NCBI GenBank assembly: GCA_910574715.1
Contig: CAJTCH010000009.1
Location: 1-64,000, forward strand
DNA from: Lachnospiraceae bacterium
GTDB lineage: Bacteria > Bacillota > Clostridia > Lachnospirales > Lachnospiraceae
Direction of reading: 5' to 3'
Length of the DNA stretch: 64,000 nucleotides
Shown here: positions 51,014 to 58,597 of the stretch, piece after piece
Position numbering within the stretch: the first letter of the stretch is position 1
Layout of the letters: each line of letters starts with the position of its first letter
Notes under the pieces: generated by a model
What the model was told of the DNA's origin: nothing
Seen by the model: only the letters and a program-made list of their open reading frames with translations
Databases searched by the model: none
Program-made: the position numbers and the translations under genes

Positions 51014-52459
51014 TCAGCGCAGCAAGTACGCAGATCTGTCCGGCTTGCTGTCCCGGCTGTTCTCCACCGCGCAGGATATCGCCTCATTATAAGTCGGATG
51101 CGCCCGCATCGCATACATGAGCTGCGAGGAAGTCAGGCCGTTGGCAATCGCCGTGGCAAGCTCCCCGATCATATCCGTCGCACGGGGACACATGAGCTGC
51201 GCTCCTAAGATTACATCACTGTCCGCCGCAAATAATATCTTAATAAATCCCTGTTCCTCTTTGGAAATGATAGACTGCCCGTTCACATCCATCACATATC
51301 TTCCGCAGCGAATCGGCACACCCTTCCTTTGCGCCTCTTCTTCCGTGATCCCCACAGACGCAATCTCCGGGTCTGTATACAGGCAGCTCGGCACGATAGA
51401 GATGGGGACAAACAGGCAGCTTGGCACCATCTCAACGATAACCGACGGCGGCACATCATTCATACGCTCTACCACATAAGTCGCCTGCGCGGAAGCCACA
51501 TGCGCAAGCTGGATTCCTCCAACAACATCTCCTACCGCATAGATCCCCGGTATGTTCGTCGCAAAGAAATCGTCCACCACGATACGTCCGTTCTCCATCC
51601 TGATCGGCACATCCGGGTCAAACAGCCCTTCTGTATTCGCCGTCCTTCCCACAGATACCAGCACTGCATCCACTTCCGTCTCCCGGTTCTTCCCCTGGTA
51701 CACGTAGCGGCACTTAAGTCCCTCTTCTTTCTTTGCAACCTCCTCCAGAATGCTTTCCTTATAGATCCGTATCCCACGCTTTGTTAAGATCTCTTCCAGC
51801 GTATCTGAGAATTCCTTATCCATATTCGGCAGAAGACGGTCTGATACCTCCACGATCGTCACCTTCCCGCCAAGAGCATTGAACACCGTAGCCAGCTCGA
51901 TTCCTATCACACCGCCCCCAAGGATCAGGAGCCTTGGATATCTGCTCTCATTTGACAATAGCAATTCCTCGCTTGTCATCACTCCCGGAAGGTCCATCCC
52001 CGGGATATCGATCATCCGCGCTTTCGCCCCTGTCGCGATCAGGATATATTTCCCTGTGAAATACTCTGTCATTCCATCCTCCCGCGCAACTCTCACTCTT
52101 CTGTCATTCTGTACCGTCGCCGTCCCCCTGACGGAAATAATACCAAGCCCGGCAAATTCATGTTCAAGATCCTTTCTCATGGTTTCCGCGGACAGGCTCT
52201 TGTATTCATAGATCTTCTGCAGATCGAAGCCTACGTCCTTGGCATACAGTCCAAACTTCTCACAATCAACCATATCCCGGTACAGCGTTGCCGAATAGAT
52301 CAGCGCCTTTGTCGGAATACATCCGCGGTTGACACAGGTGCCTCCTACATCCCCTTTATCAATAATTGCGACGGACATCCCCAATTTTGCCGCCTTCTTC
52401 GCTGCCACATAACCTCCCGGCCCGGCGCCGATAATAACCAGATCATACTGCTTCCCCAT
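51014..52459 (-). CDS. lpdA: Dihydrolipoyl dehydrogenase-like disulfide reductase
   Basis: 481 residues. FAD motif IIGAGPGGYVAA, redox disulfide GGTCVNRGCIPTKALIYSA (Cys-x4-Cys), NAD motif ILGGGVIGIELATVF, second FAD motif GIYAVGDVVGGIQLAHVASAQ, and the HPTYNE active-site dyad near the end. There is an in-frame 11-residue tandem duplication at VPSCLFVPISIVPSCLYTDPEIASVG, just before the dimer domain. No pyruvate dehydrogenase or glycine-cleavage genes are adjacent, so the lipoyl partner is unknown. Thirteen bases separate it from ung. Confidence 0.9.
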   Translation of the reverse strand: MGKQYDLVIIGAGPGGYVAAKKAAKLGMSVAIIDKGDVGGTCVNRGCIPTKALIYSATLYRDMVDCEKFGLYAKDVGFDLQKIYEYKSLSAETMRKDLEHEFAGLGIISVRGTATVQNDRRVRVAREDGMTEYFTGKYILIATGAKARMIDIPGMDLPGVMTSEELLLSNESRYPRLLILGGGVIGIELATVFNALGGKVTIVEVSDRLLPNMDKEFSDTLEEILTKRGIRIYKESILEEVAKKEEGLKCRYVYQGKNRETEVDAVLVSVGRTANTEGLFDPDVPIRMENGRIVVDDFFATNIPGIYAVGDVVGGIQLAHVASAQATYVVERMNDVPPSVIVEMVPSCLFVPISIVPSCLYTDPEIASVGITEEEAQRKGVPIRCGRYVMDVNGQSIISKEEQGFIKILFAADSDVILGAQLMCPRATDMIGELATAIANGLTSSQLMYAMRAHPTYNEAISCAVENSRDSKPDRSAYLLR

Positions 52460-52471
52460 CCTATTGCCTCC

Positions 52472-53143
52472 TTACTCAATCTGCCAGTCCACCGGCGCGA
52501 CTCCATGCCCCTCAAGAAATGCGTTGGTCTGACTGAACGGCCTGCTCCCGAAGAATCCCCTGTAAGCCGACAGCGGACTTGGATGAGGCGCCTTCAGTAT
52601 CAGATGGTTCGGATTCGTCAGCATCTTCTCCTTGCGCTGCGCCGGCGCCCCCCACAGGATGAATACGATCGGCCGGTCCTGCCCGTTAAGCGCCCGGATC
52701 GCCGCATCAGTGAATTCCTCCCAGCCGATCCCGCGGTGGGAATTGGCCTGATGCGCCCGTACCGTAAGCACCGTATTGAGCATCAGCACACCCTGCTCGG
52801 CCCATTTCGTAAGGCATCCATGCTCCGGGATCCGGCATCCAAGATCATCATGCAGCTCTTGATAAATATTTACCAGAGACGGAGGCACCTCCACCCCCTT
52901 CTTCACGGAAAAGCACAGCCCGTGGGCCTGCCCGTGATTATGGTACGGGTCCTGGCCCAGTATCACGACCTTCACATTATGCAGAGGCGTCAGATGAAAC
53001 GCATTAAAGATATCATCTGACGGCGGAAATATAAGCTTTGTCTTATATTCCTGGTTCACAGTTTCAAATAATTGCTTATAATATGGCTTACGGAATTCAT
53101 CCTTCAACGCTTCCAGCCAGTCGTTATTAATCGCTGCCATCAC
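52472..53143 (-). CDS. ung: Uracil-DNA glycosylase
   Basis: 223 residues, normal length. Motifs VVILGQDPYHNHGQAHGLCFSVKKGV (water-activating Asp in GQDPYH), VLMLNTVLTVRAHQANSHRGIGWEEFTD, VFILWGAPAQRKE, and APHPSPLSAYRGFFGSRPF (HPSPLS loop). Removes uracil from DNA. Follows hisF by 11 bases. Confidence 0.97.
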   Translation of the reverse strand: MMAAINNDWLEALKDEFRKPYYKQLFETVNQEYKTKLIFPPSDDIFNAFHLTPLHNVKVVILGQDPYHNHGQAHGLCFSVKKGVEVPPSLVNIYQELHDDLGCRIPEHGCLTKWAEQGVLMLNTVLTVRAHQANSHRGIGWEEFTDAAIRALNGQDRPIVFILWGAPAQRKEKMLTNPNHLILKAPHPSPLSAYRGFFGSRPFSQTNAFLEGHGVAPVDWQIE

Positions 53144-53154
53144 TTATCCCCCTT

Positions 53155-53916
53155 CTATAGACGCACCGGTACATCTCTCCCGCGAAGATACTCCTTCACT
53201 TCCCTGATCTCCAGTTCCTTATAATGGAACAAAGACGCCGCCAGCGCAGCATCCGCCCTGCCGTCCGTAAGCGCTTCATGAAAATGCCGAAGCTCTCCCG
53301 CGCCTCCTGATGCGATAACCGGTATCGACACCGCGTCCGCAACCGCTCTGGTAAGTTCAAGGTCATAGCCCGCTTTGGTCCCGTCGCAATCCATACTGGT
53401 AAGAAGGATCTCTCCCGCGCCTGACTTCTCGACCCTCACCGCCCACTCAAGCGCGTCAATACCAACATCAATACGGCCGCCGTTCTTGTATATGTTCCAT
53501 CCGCTTCCATCCGCCCTCTTCTTCGCGTCGATCGCCACCACTACACACTGACTGCCGAACTTATCCGCAGCGTCGCTGATCAGCTCCGGCGTATTGATCG
53601 CCGATGAATTAATCGATATCTTATCCGCTCCCTCTCTCAGAAGCGCCTTGAAATCATCAACCGTCCGGATACCGCCGCCCACCGTAAATGGGATAAACAC
53701 CGTCTCTGCCACCTTGCGGACCATATCCACCACCGTTCCCCTCGCGTCAGAGGATGCCGTAATATCTAAGAATACCAGTTCATCCGCACCTGCCTTATCG
53801 TATGCCTGTCCAATCTCCACCGGATCACCCGCATCCTTAAGGTCCACGAAGTTCACACCCTTCACTACCCGTCCGCGGTTCACATCCAGACATGGAATAA
53901 TTCTCTTCGTATGCAT
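53155..53916 (-). CDS. hisF: Imidazole glycerol phosphate synthase, cyclase subunit
   Basis: 253 residues, (beta/alpha)8 barrel. [25 protein letters not shown] with the catalytic first Asp, [34 protein letters not shown], second catalytic Asp in [28 protein letters not shown]. With HisH it makes IGP and AICAR from PRFAR. The histidine operon partners are not in the window. Confidence 0.96.
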   Translation of the reverse strand: MHTKRIIPCLDVNRGRVVKGVNFVDLKDAGDPVEIGQAYDKAGADELVFLDITASSDARGTVVDMVRKVAETVFIPFTVGGGIRTVDDFKALLREGADKISINSSAINTPELISDAADKFGSQCVVVAIDAKKRADGSGWNIYKNGGRIDVGIDALEWAVRVEKSGAGEILLTSMDCDGTKAGYDLELTRAVADAVSIPVIASGGAGELRHFHEALTDGRADAALAASLFHYKELEIREVKEYLRGRDVPVRL

Positions 53917-53932
53917 ATTAACCCCCGTTCAA

Positions 53933-54541
53933 TCACTCTATCGCCACAAAATTCTTAAGTATCTGAATCCCTGCATCACTGCTCTTCTCCGGATGGAACT
54001 GACAGGCGAATACATTGCCCTGTTCTACGGATGCATGGATCTGTGTGCCGTATTCCGTAACCGCCGTCACTATCTTCTCGTCCGCTGCTCTCAGATAATA
54101 AGAATGAACAAAATACACATAAGACTCTTCTGGAAGATTCTCAAATAATCTCCCGTTATTCCTGAACTCCAGTGAATTCCATCCCATATGCGGTATCTTA
54201 AGTCCCGGCGTCTCCGGTATACGTAAGATCTCACCCTTCAATATTCCAAGCCCTTCCACTCCCGGGGACTCCTCGCTACGTTCGAATAAGAGCTGCAAAC
54301 CCAGGCAGATTCCAAGAAACGGCGTTCCCTGCTCCACCACCTCATGGATTACCTCATAGAGTCCATACTGTCTGATCTTCCCCATCGCATCTCCGAATGC
54401 GCCGACACCTGGAAGTATGACCTTATCCGCATTCAGGACCTCTCTCCTGTCTCTAGTAATGGTTACTTCCTGCCCCAATAACTGCACGGCCTTCTCTACG
54501 CTCTTGATATTACCGGCATCATAGTCAAGTATTGCTATCAC
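53933..54541 (-). CDS. hisH: Imidazole glycerol phosphate synthase, glutaminase subunit
   Basis: 202 residues, class I glutamine amidotransferase: DYDAGNIKSVEKA, VILPGVGAFGDAM, nucleophile in FLGICLGLQLLFE, His-Glu pair in CQFHPEKSS. Feeds ammonia to HisF, encoded 16 bases downstream. It is 36 bases after the histidine kinase stop, so may be transcribed from its own promoter or by read-through from the two-component operon. Confidence 0.96.
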   Translation of the reverse strand: MIAILDYDAGNIKSVEKAVQLLGQEVTITRDRREVLNADKVILPGVGAFGDAMGKIRQYGLYEVIHEVVEQGTPFLGICLGLQLLFERSEESPGVEGLGILKGEILRIPETPGLKIPHMGWNSLEFRNNGRLFENLPEESYVYFVHSYYLRAADEKIVTAVTEYGTQIHASVEQGNVFACQFHPEKSSDAGIQILKNFVAIE

Positions 54542-54576
54542 CCTTCGTACCCGTCCTTCCTTCGTATTTACTGAAT

Positions 54577-56040
54577 CTATTGTACATCAAGTTCAAACCA
54601 GAATTCAACACCATTGTCATAATTATTTACCCCATACTTCTGATGAAAAGACTCCATGATCGCCTTCACGATCGACAGACCGATCCCGTTGCCTCCGTAC
54701 TCTCTTGTATGGGCCTTGTCTGCCTTATAGAATTTCTCCCATATATGCCTGATATCCGAATCGGCAATCGGCGTCCCCGTATTGAATACAGTCACCCTGG
54801 CCTTGCCTTCTTCTGTTCGTATCTTCACTTCCACCACCTTCTCCTGCTTCGCGTGATGGAACGCATTACTTACATAATTCCGGACGACCTGCTCTGCCTT
54901 GAACTCGTCCGCCCACACATAGACCGGCTCTTCCTGCCGGAAGATCACGGATATCCCTTCCTGCTGCGCTAAGATCTCCATGCTCTTAAGGACTCCCTTC
55001 ACCAGCTCCGTAAGATCAAACCGCTCGAATACGATGTCCTCGTCTCCGAATTCCAACTGGTTCAGGGCCAGAAGATTCTTCACCATCTGGTTCATCTTCA
55101 CAGCCTCATCCATAATGACATCACAGTAGAATTCCCGGCTCTGCTCATCCTCATTGACTCCTTCCTTAAGCCCTTCCGCATACCCCTGGATCAGCGCGAT
55201 CGGGGTCTTCAGTTCATGCGATACATTGCCAAGGAAATCATTCCGCATCTCTTCAAGCTTCTCTTTCTGTTCAATGTCCTTAAGCAGCCTGTTATTGGCG
55301 CTCTTCAGCTCTGATATGGTGCTCTCAAGCTTCTCCGACATCCGGTTAAAATTCGCCCCAAGCTCCCCGATCTCATTGCTGCCCCCGCTGGTATATTTGG
55401 CATCAAAGTCCAGATCTGCCATCTTCTCCGATAATTCGGCCAGCTCAAGGATCGGATCTGTCAGTCTCCTGGAGAAATACCAGACAGAAATCACCGACAG
55501 CAGAAGCAGTACGCTCCCAATCAACAGAAGGAAACGGTTAGAGATCGCCGCGCTCTCCTTGATACTCTCAAGCGGGCTTCTGATCAGGAACTGACTTCCA
55601 TCCCCGAACTTCCCCCACATCTCGATATAATCCGTCTGATTCCATGGACTCCAGGATTGTGTGATCTGATACTTATCCGTACTCTCAAGAACCCTGCTGT
55701 TCTTCTGTGCCTGATTCAGAAGATACCCCAAGAGCTGGTTCTTAAGCTGCTCCTTATCATGCACATTCGTATAGAACCTGCCGGAATGATCCTCTACAAG
55801 AAACGATATGTTATTCTTCTCCGCCAGATAAGCCAGTTCCCCCGACGCATTTCCGCTTTTCAGCGCACCATTGGACACAGCTTGATCGAGCGCCTCGTAC
55901 ATCTCGATGAACTGTGTCTTCTTATCGTCGATATAATACGGCTCCAGGAATCGAATATTGATAATGAAAAGAGCCGCCACAAGACAGATCATCAGACCGA
56001 GAAAAACAACCATCATCTGACGCTTGATTGAATGTTTCAT
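54577..56040 (-). CDS. Sensor histidine kinase, PhoR/ResE class
   Basis: 487 residues. TM1 (~8-28), extracellular sensor (~30-165), TM2 (~167-190), HAMP (~195-245), HisKA with FLGNVSHELKTPIALIQGYAEGLKEG (H-box), and HATPase with VRNYVSNAFHHA (N), TGTPIADSDIRHIWEKFYKADKA, GGNGIGLSIVKAIME (G boxes). Pairs with the OmpR-type regulator two bases upstream. Signal unknown; extracellular portion has no recognised ligand domain. Confidence 0.93.
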   Translation of the reverse strand: MKHSIKRQMMVVFLGLMICLVAALFIINIRFLEPYYIDDKKTQFIEMYEALDQAVSNGALKSGNASGELAYLAEKNNISFLVEDHSGRFYTNVHDKEQLKNQLLGYLLNQAQKNSRVLESTDKYQITQSWSPWNQTDYIEMWGKFGDGSQFLIRSPLESIKESAAISNRFLLLIGSVLLLLSVISVWYFSRRLTDPILELAELSEKMADLDFDAKYTSGGSNEIGELGANFNRMSEKLESTISELKSANNRLLKDIEQKEKLEEMRNDFLGNVSHELKTPIALIQGYAEGLKEGVNEDEQSREFYCDVIMDEAVKMNQMVKNLLALNQLEFGDEDIVFERFDLTELVKGVLKSMEILAQQEGISVIFRQEEPVYVWADEFKAEQVVRNYVSNAFHHAKQEKVVEVKIRTEEGKARVTVFNTGTPIADSDIRHIWEKFYKADKAHTREYGGNGIGLSIVKAIMESFHQKYGVNNYDNGVEFWFELDVQ

Positions 56041-56042
56041 AA

Positions 56043-56720
56043 TTATTCCACCTCGAACTTATATCCCATGCCCCAGATCGTCTTGATATAGTTCCCCTTG
56101 TCTCCGAGCTTATTCCGAAGCTTCTTCACATGGGTGTCGATCGTTCTTGCATCACCGAAATAGTCATAATTCCACACATTGTTCAAAATCTTCTCCCTGG
56201 ACAACGCAATTCCCTGATTCTCGATAAAATAAGTTAAAAGCTCAAATTCCTTGTAACTTAGTTCTGTCTCTGCGCCGTCTATCTTCACCTGATGCGCCGA
56301 CTTATCAACACTGATCCCGCCTGCGTTAAGCGTCTGCTCCGCGTCTAACGCATGCGCTCTTCTAAGAATCGCCTCTGCCCTGGCGACAAGAATCTTAGGA
56401 CTGAACGGCTTAGAGATATACTCGTCCACTCCCAGTTCGAATCCCTGCAGCTCGTCCCTCTCCTCAGAGCGCGCCGTCAGCATGATGATTGGGACCTTCG
56501 AAGACTGTCGCACCTCGCGGCATACCTGCCATCCGTCCATATTCGGCATCATCACATCCAGGATCAGAAGCGCGATCTCTTTGTCCTCATAGAATCTCTC
56601 CATGGCTTCCAATCCATCTGCCGCTTCTATGACCCGGTATCCCTCCCTCTCCAGGAAATCCTTCAAAAGCTTGCGCATCCTGCTCTCATCATCTACTACT
56701 AATATCTTGATCCTATCCAT
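56043..56720 (-). CDS. OmpR/PhoB-type response regulator
   Basis: 225 residues. Receiver with DDESR, phosphoaspartate in LLILDVMMPNMDGWQV (~54), and EYISKPFSP; winged-helix DNA-binding domain with ELSYKEFELLTYFIENQGIALSREKILNNVWNYDYFGDARTIDTHVKKLRNKLG and YIKTIWGMGYKFE. First gene of the two-component unit. Target genes not evident. Confidence 0.95.
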   Translation of the reverse strand: MDRIKILVVDDESRMRKLLKDFLEREGYRVIEAADGLEAMERFYEDKEIALLILDVMMPNMDGWQVCREVRQSSKVPIIMLTARSEERDELQGFELGVDEYISKPFSPKILVARAEAILRRAHALDAEQTLNAGGISVDKSAHQVKIDGAETELSYKEFELLTYFIENQGIALSREKILNNVWNYDYFGDARTIDTHVKKLRNKLGDKGNYIKTIWGMGYKFEVE

Positions 56721-56823
56721 ATATTTAAGCCTCCCTGTCTCCGTTATGAAATCTAAATAGCATTTTAGTCAGTATAACAGAAAATCATGTTAAATGTGTG
56801 AAAAAATTACAGAATTTTGTCCC

Positions 56824-56852
56824 TTGTCCTCCCGTCGATTGGATGCTATAAT
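56824..56852 (+). promoter_or_regulatory. Sigma-A promoter of the ECF S-component gene
   Basis: TTGTCC, 17 bases, TATAAT. The start codon follows 60 bases later. The leader contains the inverted repeat at 56873-56888. Confidence 0.75.
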
Positions 56853-56872
56853 ATTCCAGTAATTGTATTGTA

Positions 56873-56888
56873 TCTCACTAGAGTGAGA
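56873..56888 (+). promoter_or_regulatory. Candidate operator in the ECF leader
   Basis: TCTCACT-AG-AGTGAGA, perfect 7-bp arms, about 14 bases after the expected transcript start. A repressor bound there could block elongation; a vitamin-responsive regulator is a reasonable guess. Confidence 0.45.
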
Positions 56889-56912
56889 ATGATAACAAGG
56901 AGGAATTGAATA

Positions 56913-57572
56913 ATGAAGAAACAAAGACATGACACTCGTTGGATGGTCAGTGTTGCACTTATGGCGGCAATCGTCATCGTGCTGGCGAATACGCCGCTCG
57001 GTATGATCCAGCTTCCAATCATTAAGGCGACAACTGTTCACATTCCCGTGATCATCGGTGCAGTCCTTCTGGGACCTTCGGCCGGAGCGATTCTCGGCAC
57101 GGTATTTGGTATCTGCTCACTGATCAGCAATACCATGGCGCCAACCCTACTATCCTTCGCCTTCTCCCCTTTCATGAGTACATCGGGGATTCCGGGAGCG
57201 CTCAAGGCCATATGGGTTTCTGTCGGCTGCAGGATCCTGATCGGGGTGGCGGCCGGATGGCTGTGGATCCTTTTCGCCAGATTGAAGGTGAATCAGATCA
57301 TCGCCCTTCCAATCGTTGGGTTCGTCGGCTCCATGGTCAACACCATCACAGTCATGGGAAGTATCTACCTGCTCTTTGCGCAGCAGTATGCCGAAGCCAA
57401 AGAAGTGGCTGTGACCGCCGTATGGGGGCTGGTAATGGGAACCGTGACCGCATCCGGTATCCCGGAAGCAATTGCCGCGGCGATATTGGTGCTGGCGCTT
57501 GGAAAGGTCCTGATCAGTGTATTTAAGAAATCAAACATTGGAATGGTAAGTATGACTCAGACGGCAAAATAG
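56913..57572 (+). CDS. ECF transporter S-component, PanT-like
   Basis: 219 residues, six TM spans. Substrate-specific subunit of an energy-coupling-factor importer: RWMVSVALMAAIVIVLANTPLGMIQLPIIKATTVHIPVIIGAVLLGPSAGAILGTVFGICSLISNTMAPT. The ATTVHIPVIIGAVLLGP segment and S-component fold fit the pantothenate (PanT) group best; riboflavin is less likely. The energising EcfA/A'/T module must be elsewhere. AAGGAGG precedes the start. Confidence 0.85.
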   Translation: MKKQRHDTRWMVSVALMAAIVIVLANTPLGMIQLPIIKATTVHIPVIIGAVLLGPSAGAILGTVFGICSLISNTMAPTLLSFAFSPFMSTSGIPGALKAIWVSVGCRILIGVAAGWLWILFARLKVNQIIALPIVGFVGSMVNTITVMGSIYLLFAQQYAEAKEVAVTAVWGLVMGTVTASGIPEAIAAAILVLALGKVLISVFKKSNIGMVSMTQTAK

Positions 57573-57594
57573 ACTGTGTATTTCAAAAAAATAT

Positions 57595-57628
57595 CAAGTG
57601 CCAAATAAATAATGCAATTTGGCACTTG
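57595..57628. other. Inverted repeat overlapping the tRNA-Trp -35
   Basis: Perfect 11-bp arms CAAGTGCCAAA / TTTGGCACTTG with a 12-base loop. It follows the ECF gene by 22 bases and its last bases form part of the TTGACA of the tRNA promoter. It lacks a T run on the plus strand. It may be a protein-binding site or a terminator reused as promoter sequence. Confidence 0.55.
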
Positions 57629-57655
57629 ACAAATATAGACATTATGTGGTATAAA
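57626..57655 (+). promoter_or_regulatory. Promoter of tRNA-Trp
   Basis: Consensus TTGACA, 18 bases, TATAAA, 23 bases before the mature tRNA. Strong -35. Confidence 0.75.
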
Positions 57656-57678
57656 TATCTAGTGTGATTGAGACACAT

Positions 57679-57749
57679 AGGGGATTGGTCAAGTGGTATG
57701 ATAGGGGTCTCCAAAACCTTTGGCGGGGGTTCGATTCCCTCATCCCCTG
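57679..57749 (+). tRNA. tRNA-Trp (anticodon CCA)
   Basis: 71 bases; acceptor AGGGGAT / ATCCCCT, anticodon loop CTCCAAA with CCA, T-arm GGGGGTTCGATTCCCTC, discriminator G as in tryptophan tRNAs. D-arm TGGTCAAGTGGTATGATA. No CCA encoded. Confidence 0.95.
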
Positions 57750-57829
57750 TTCTATAACGTACACAAGGATGCTCGGAAGCTTCGATTTCAGAAGGCTTGC
57801 GGGTATTTTTATTTTTACAGATTTCAGAC

Positions 57830-57858
57830 TTTACACTGCTATTACCGATTGATATAAT
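57830..57858 (+). promoter_or_regulatory. Promoter of tRNA-linked small gene, copy B
   Basis: TTTACA, 17 bases, TATAAT, starting 80 bases after the tRNA end. It gives the small gene its own transcript start 48 bases before ATG. Confidence 0.75.
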
Positions 57859-57905
57859 GAAATCAGCAAAGCAAATGATACATTCCTACAGAAAGCAGGT
57901 GGAAT

Positions 57906-58088
57906 ATGACTGAAAAAGAAATGCTTAAATTATCCGTAGAAGAATTCTCAAGATTACAAAGTTATATGCTTTTAGCAGACAAAAAGTCGGACATCTATAA
58001 GGCCATGAAGATACGGTACATCGAATTGAAGGTTATACTTACTTCTTCCGGTATTAATCTCTCGGAACTCGACCGCATCAAAGAATAA
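57906..58088 (+). CDS. tRNA-linked small protein, copy B
   Basis: 60 residues, two predicted amphipathic helices: MTEKEMLKLSVEEFSRLQSYMLLADKKS, then YKAMKIRYIELKVILTSSGINLSELDRIKE. It is the paralogue of the 63-residue protein after tRNA-Ala (same spacing, shared ending L.ELD.IKE). AAAGCAGGTGG is the ribosome site. It has its own promoter and a strong terminator 19 bases after the stop. No homologous function recognised; no duplicated tRNA-Trp end is seen after it. Confidence 0.75.
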   Translation: MTEKEMLKLSVEEFSRLQSYMLLADKKSDIYKAMKIRYIELKVILTSSGINLSELDRIKE

Positions 58089-58107
58089 TCAGACAGCACA
58101 TAATTTA

Positions 58108-58138
58108 GGACGTAGTAAAATTATCCTTTACTACGTCC
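58108..58138. terminator. Bidirectional terminator
   Basis: Perfect 12-bp stem GGACGTAGTAAA / TTTACTACGTCC with a 7-base loop. Lies between the small gene on the plus strand and the converging NifX-like gene. Confidence 0.8.
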
Positions 58139-58144
58139 CCTCTT

Positions 58145-58549
58145 TTATCCGCAGTGATGTTCTCCGCCGCATCCATGGCTGCCGCATCCGCCGCCATGAT
58201 GATTCTCTCCATGATGACCGCACTGTACATCAGGATTGTAGACAAGATTCCCTGCAAGCAGCGCTTCCACAGCCGCGTCTGCGCTTCCGGACGCACCGCC
58301 GTACAGCTTAATGCCCGCCTCTGCCAGCGCAATCTGTGCTCCGGCGCCGATCCCTCCGCAGATCAGCGTGTCTACCTTCCATTCCTTCAACACGCCGGCT
58401 AACGCTCCATGGCCGCTGCCATTCGTATCCTCAACCCGGGAAGCTGCAATCCTGCCGTCTTCGATGTCATAGATCTTGAATGCCTCCGTATGGCCAAAAT
58501 GCTGGAAAATATTACCGTTTTCATAAGTAACTGCAATCTTCATCATCAT
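58145..58549 (-). CDS. NifX/NafY-type iron-molybdenum cofactor-binding family protein
   Basis: About 132-134 residues. The first ~100 residues have the dinitrogenase FeMo-cofactor domain pattern: IAVTYENGNIFQHFGHTEAFKIYDIEDG, LICGGIGAGAQIALAEAGIKLYGGASGSADAAVEALL. The tail is very rich in His, Gly and Cys (CGHHGENHHGGGCGSHGCGGEHHCG), a probable metal-binding string. There are no nitrogenase genes nearby; in anaerobes such proteins are thought to handle iron-sulfur or metal clusters. Exact start among three consecutive Met codons is uncertain. Confidence 0.88.
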   Translation of the reverse strand: MMMKIAVTYENGNIFQHFGHTEAFKIYDIEDGRIAASRVEDTNGSGHGALAGVLKEWKVDTLICGGIGAGAQIALAEAGIKLYGGASGSADAAVEALLAGNLVYNPDVQCGHHGENHHGGGCGSHGCGGEHHCG

Positions 58550-58597
58550 TTCCCCTTTCTTCTTATACTACAAAGTATACATTATTTATCTCATCTG

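Noticed and set aside
58088-58140. Second copy of the tRNA-Trp 3' end after the small gene
   Set aside because: Only a short CCCCT-type match (CGTCCCCTC vs CATCCCCTG), which belongs to the terminator stem; not a convincing attachment repeat.
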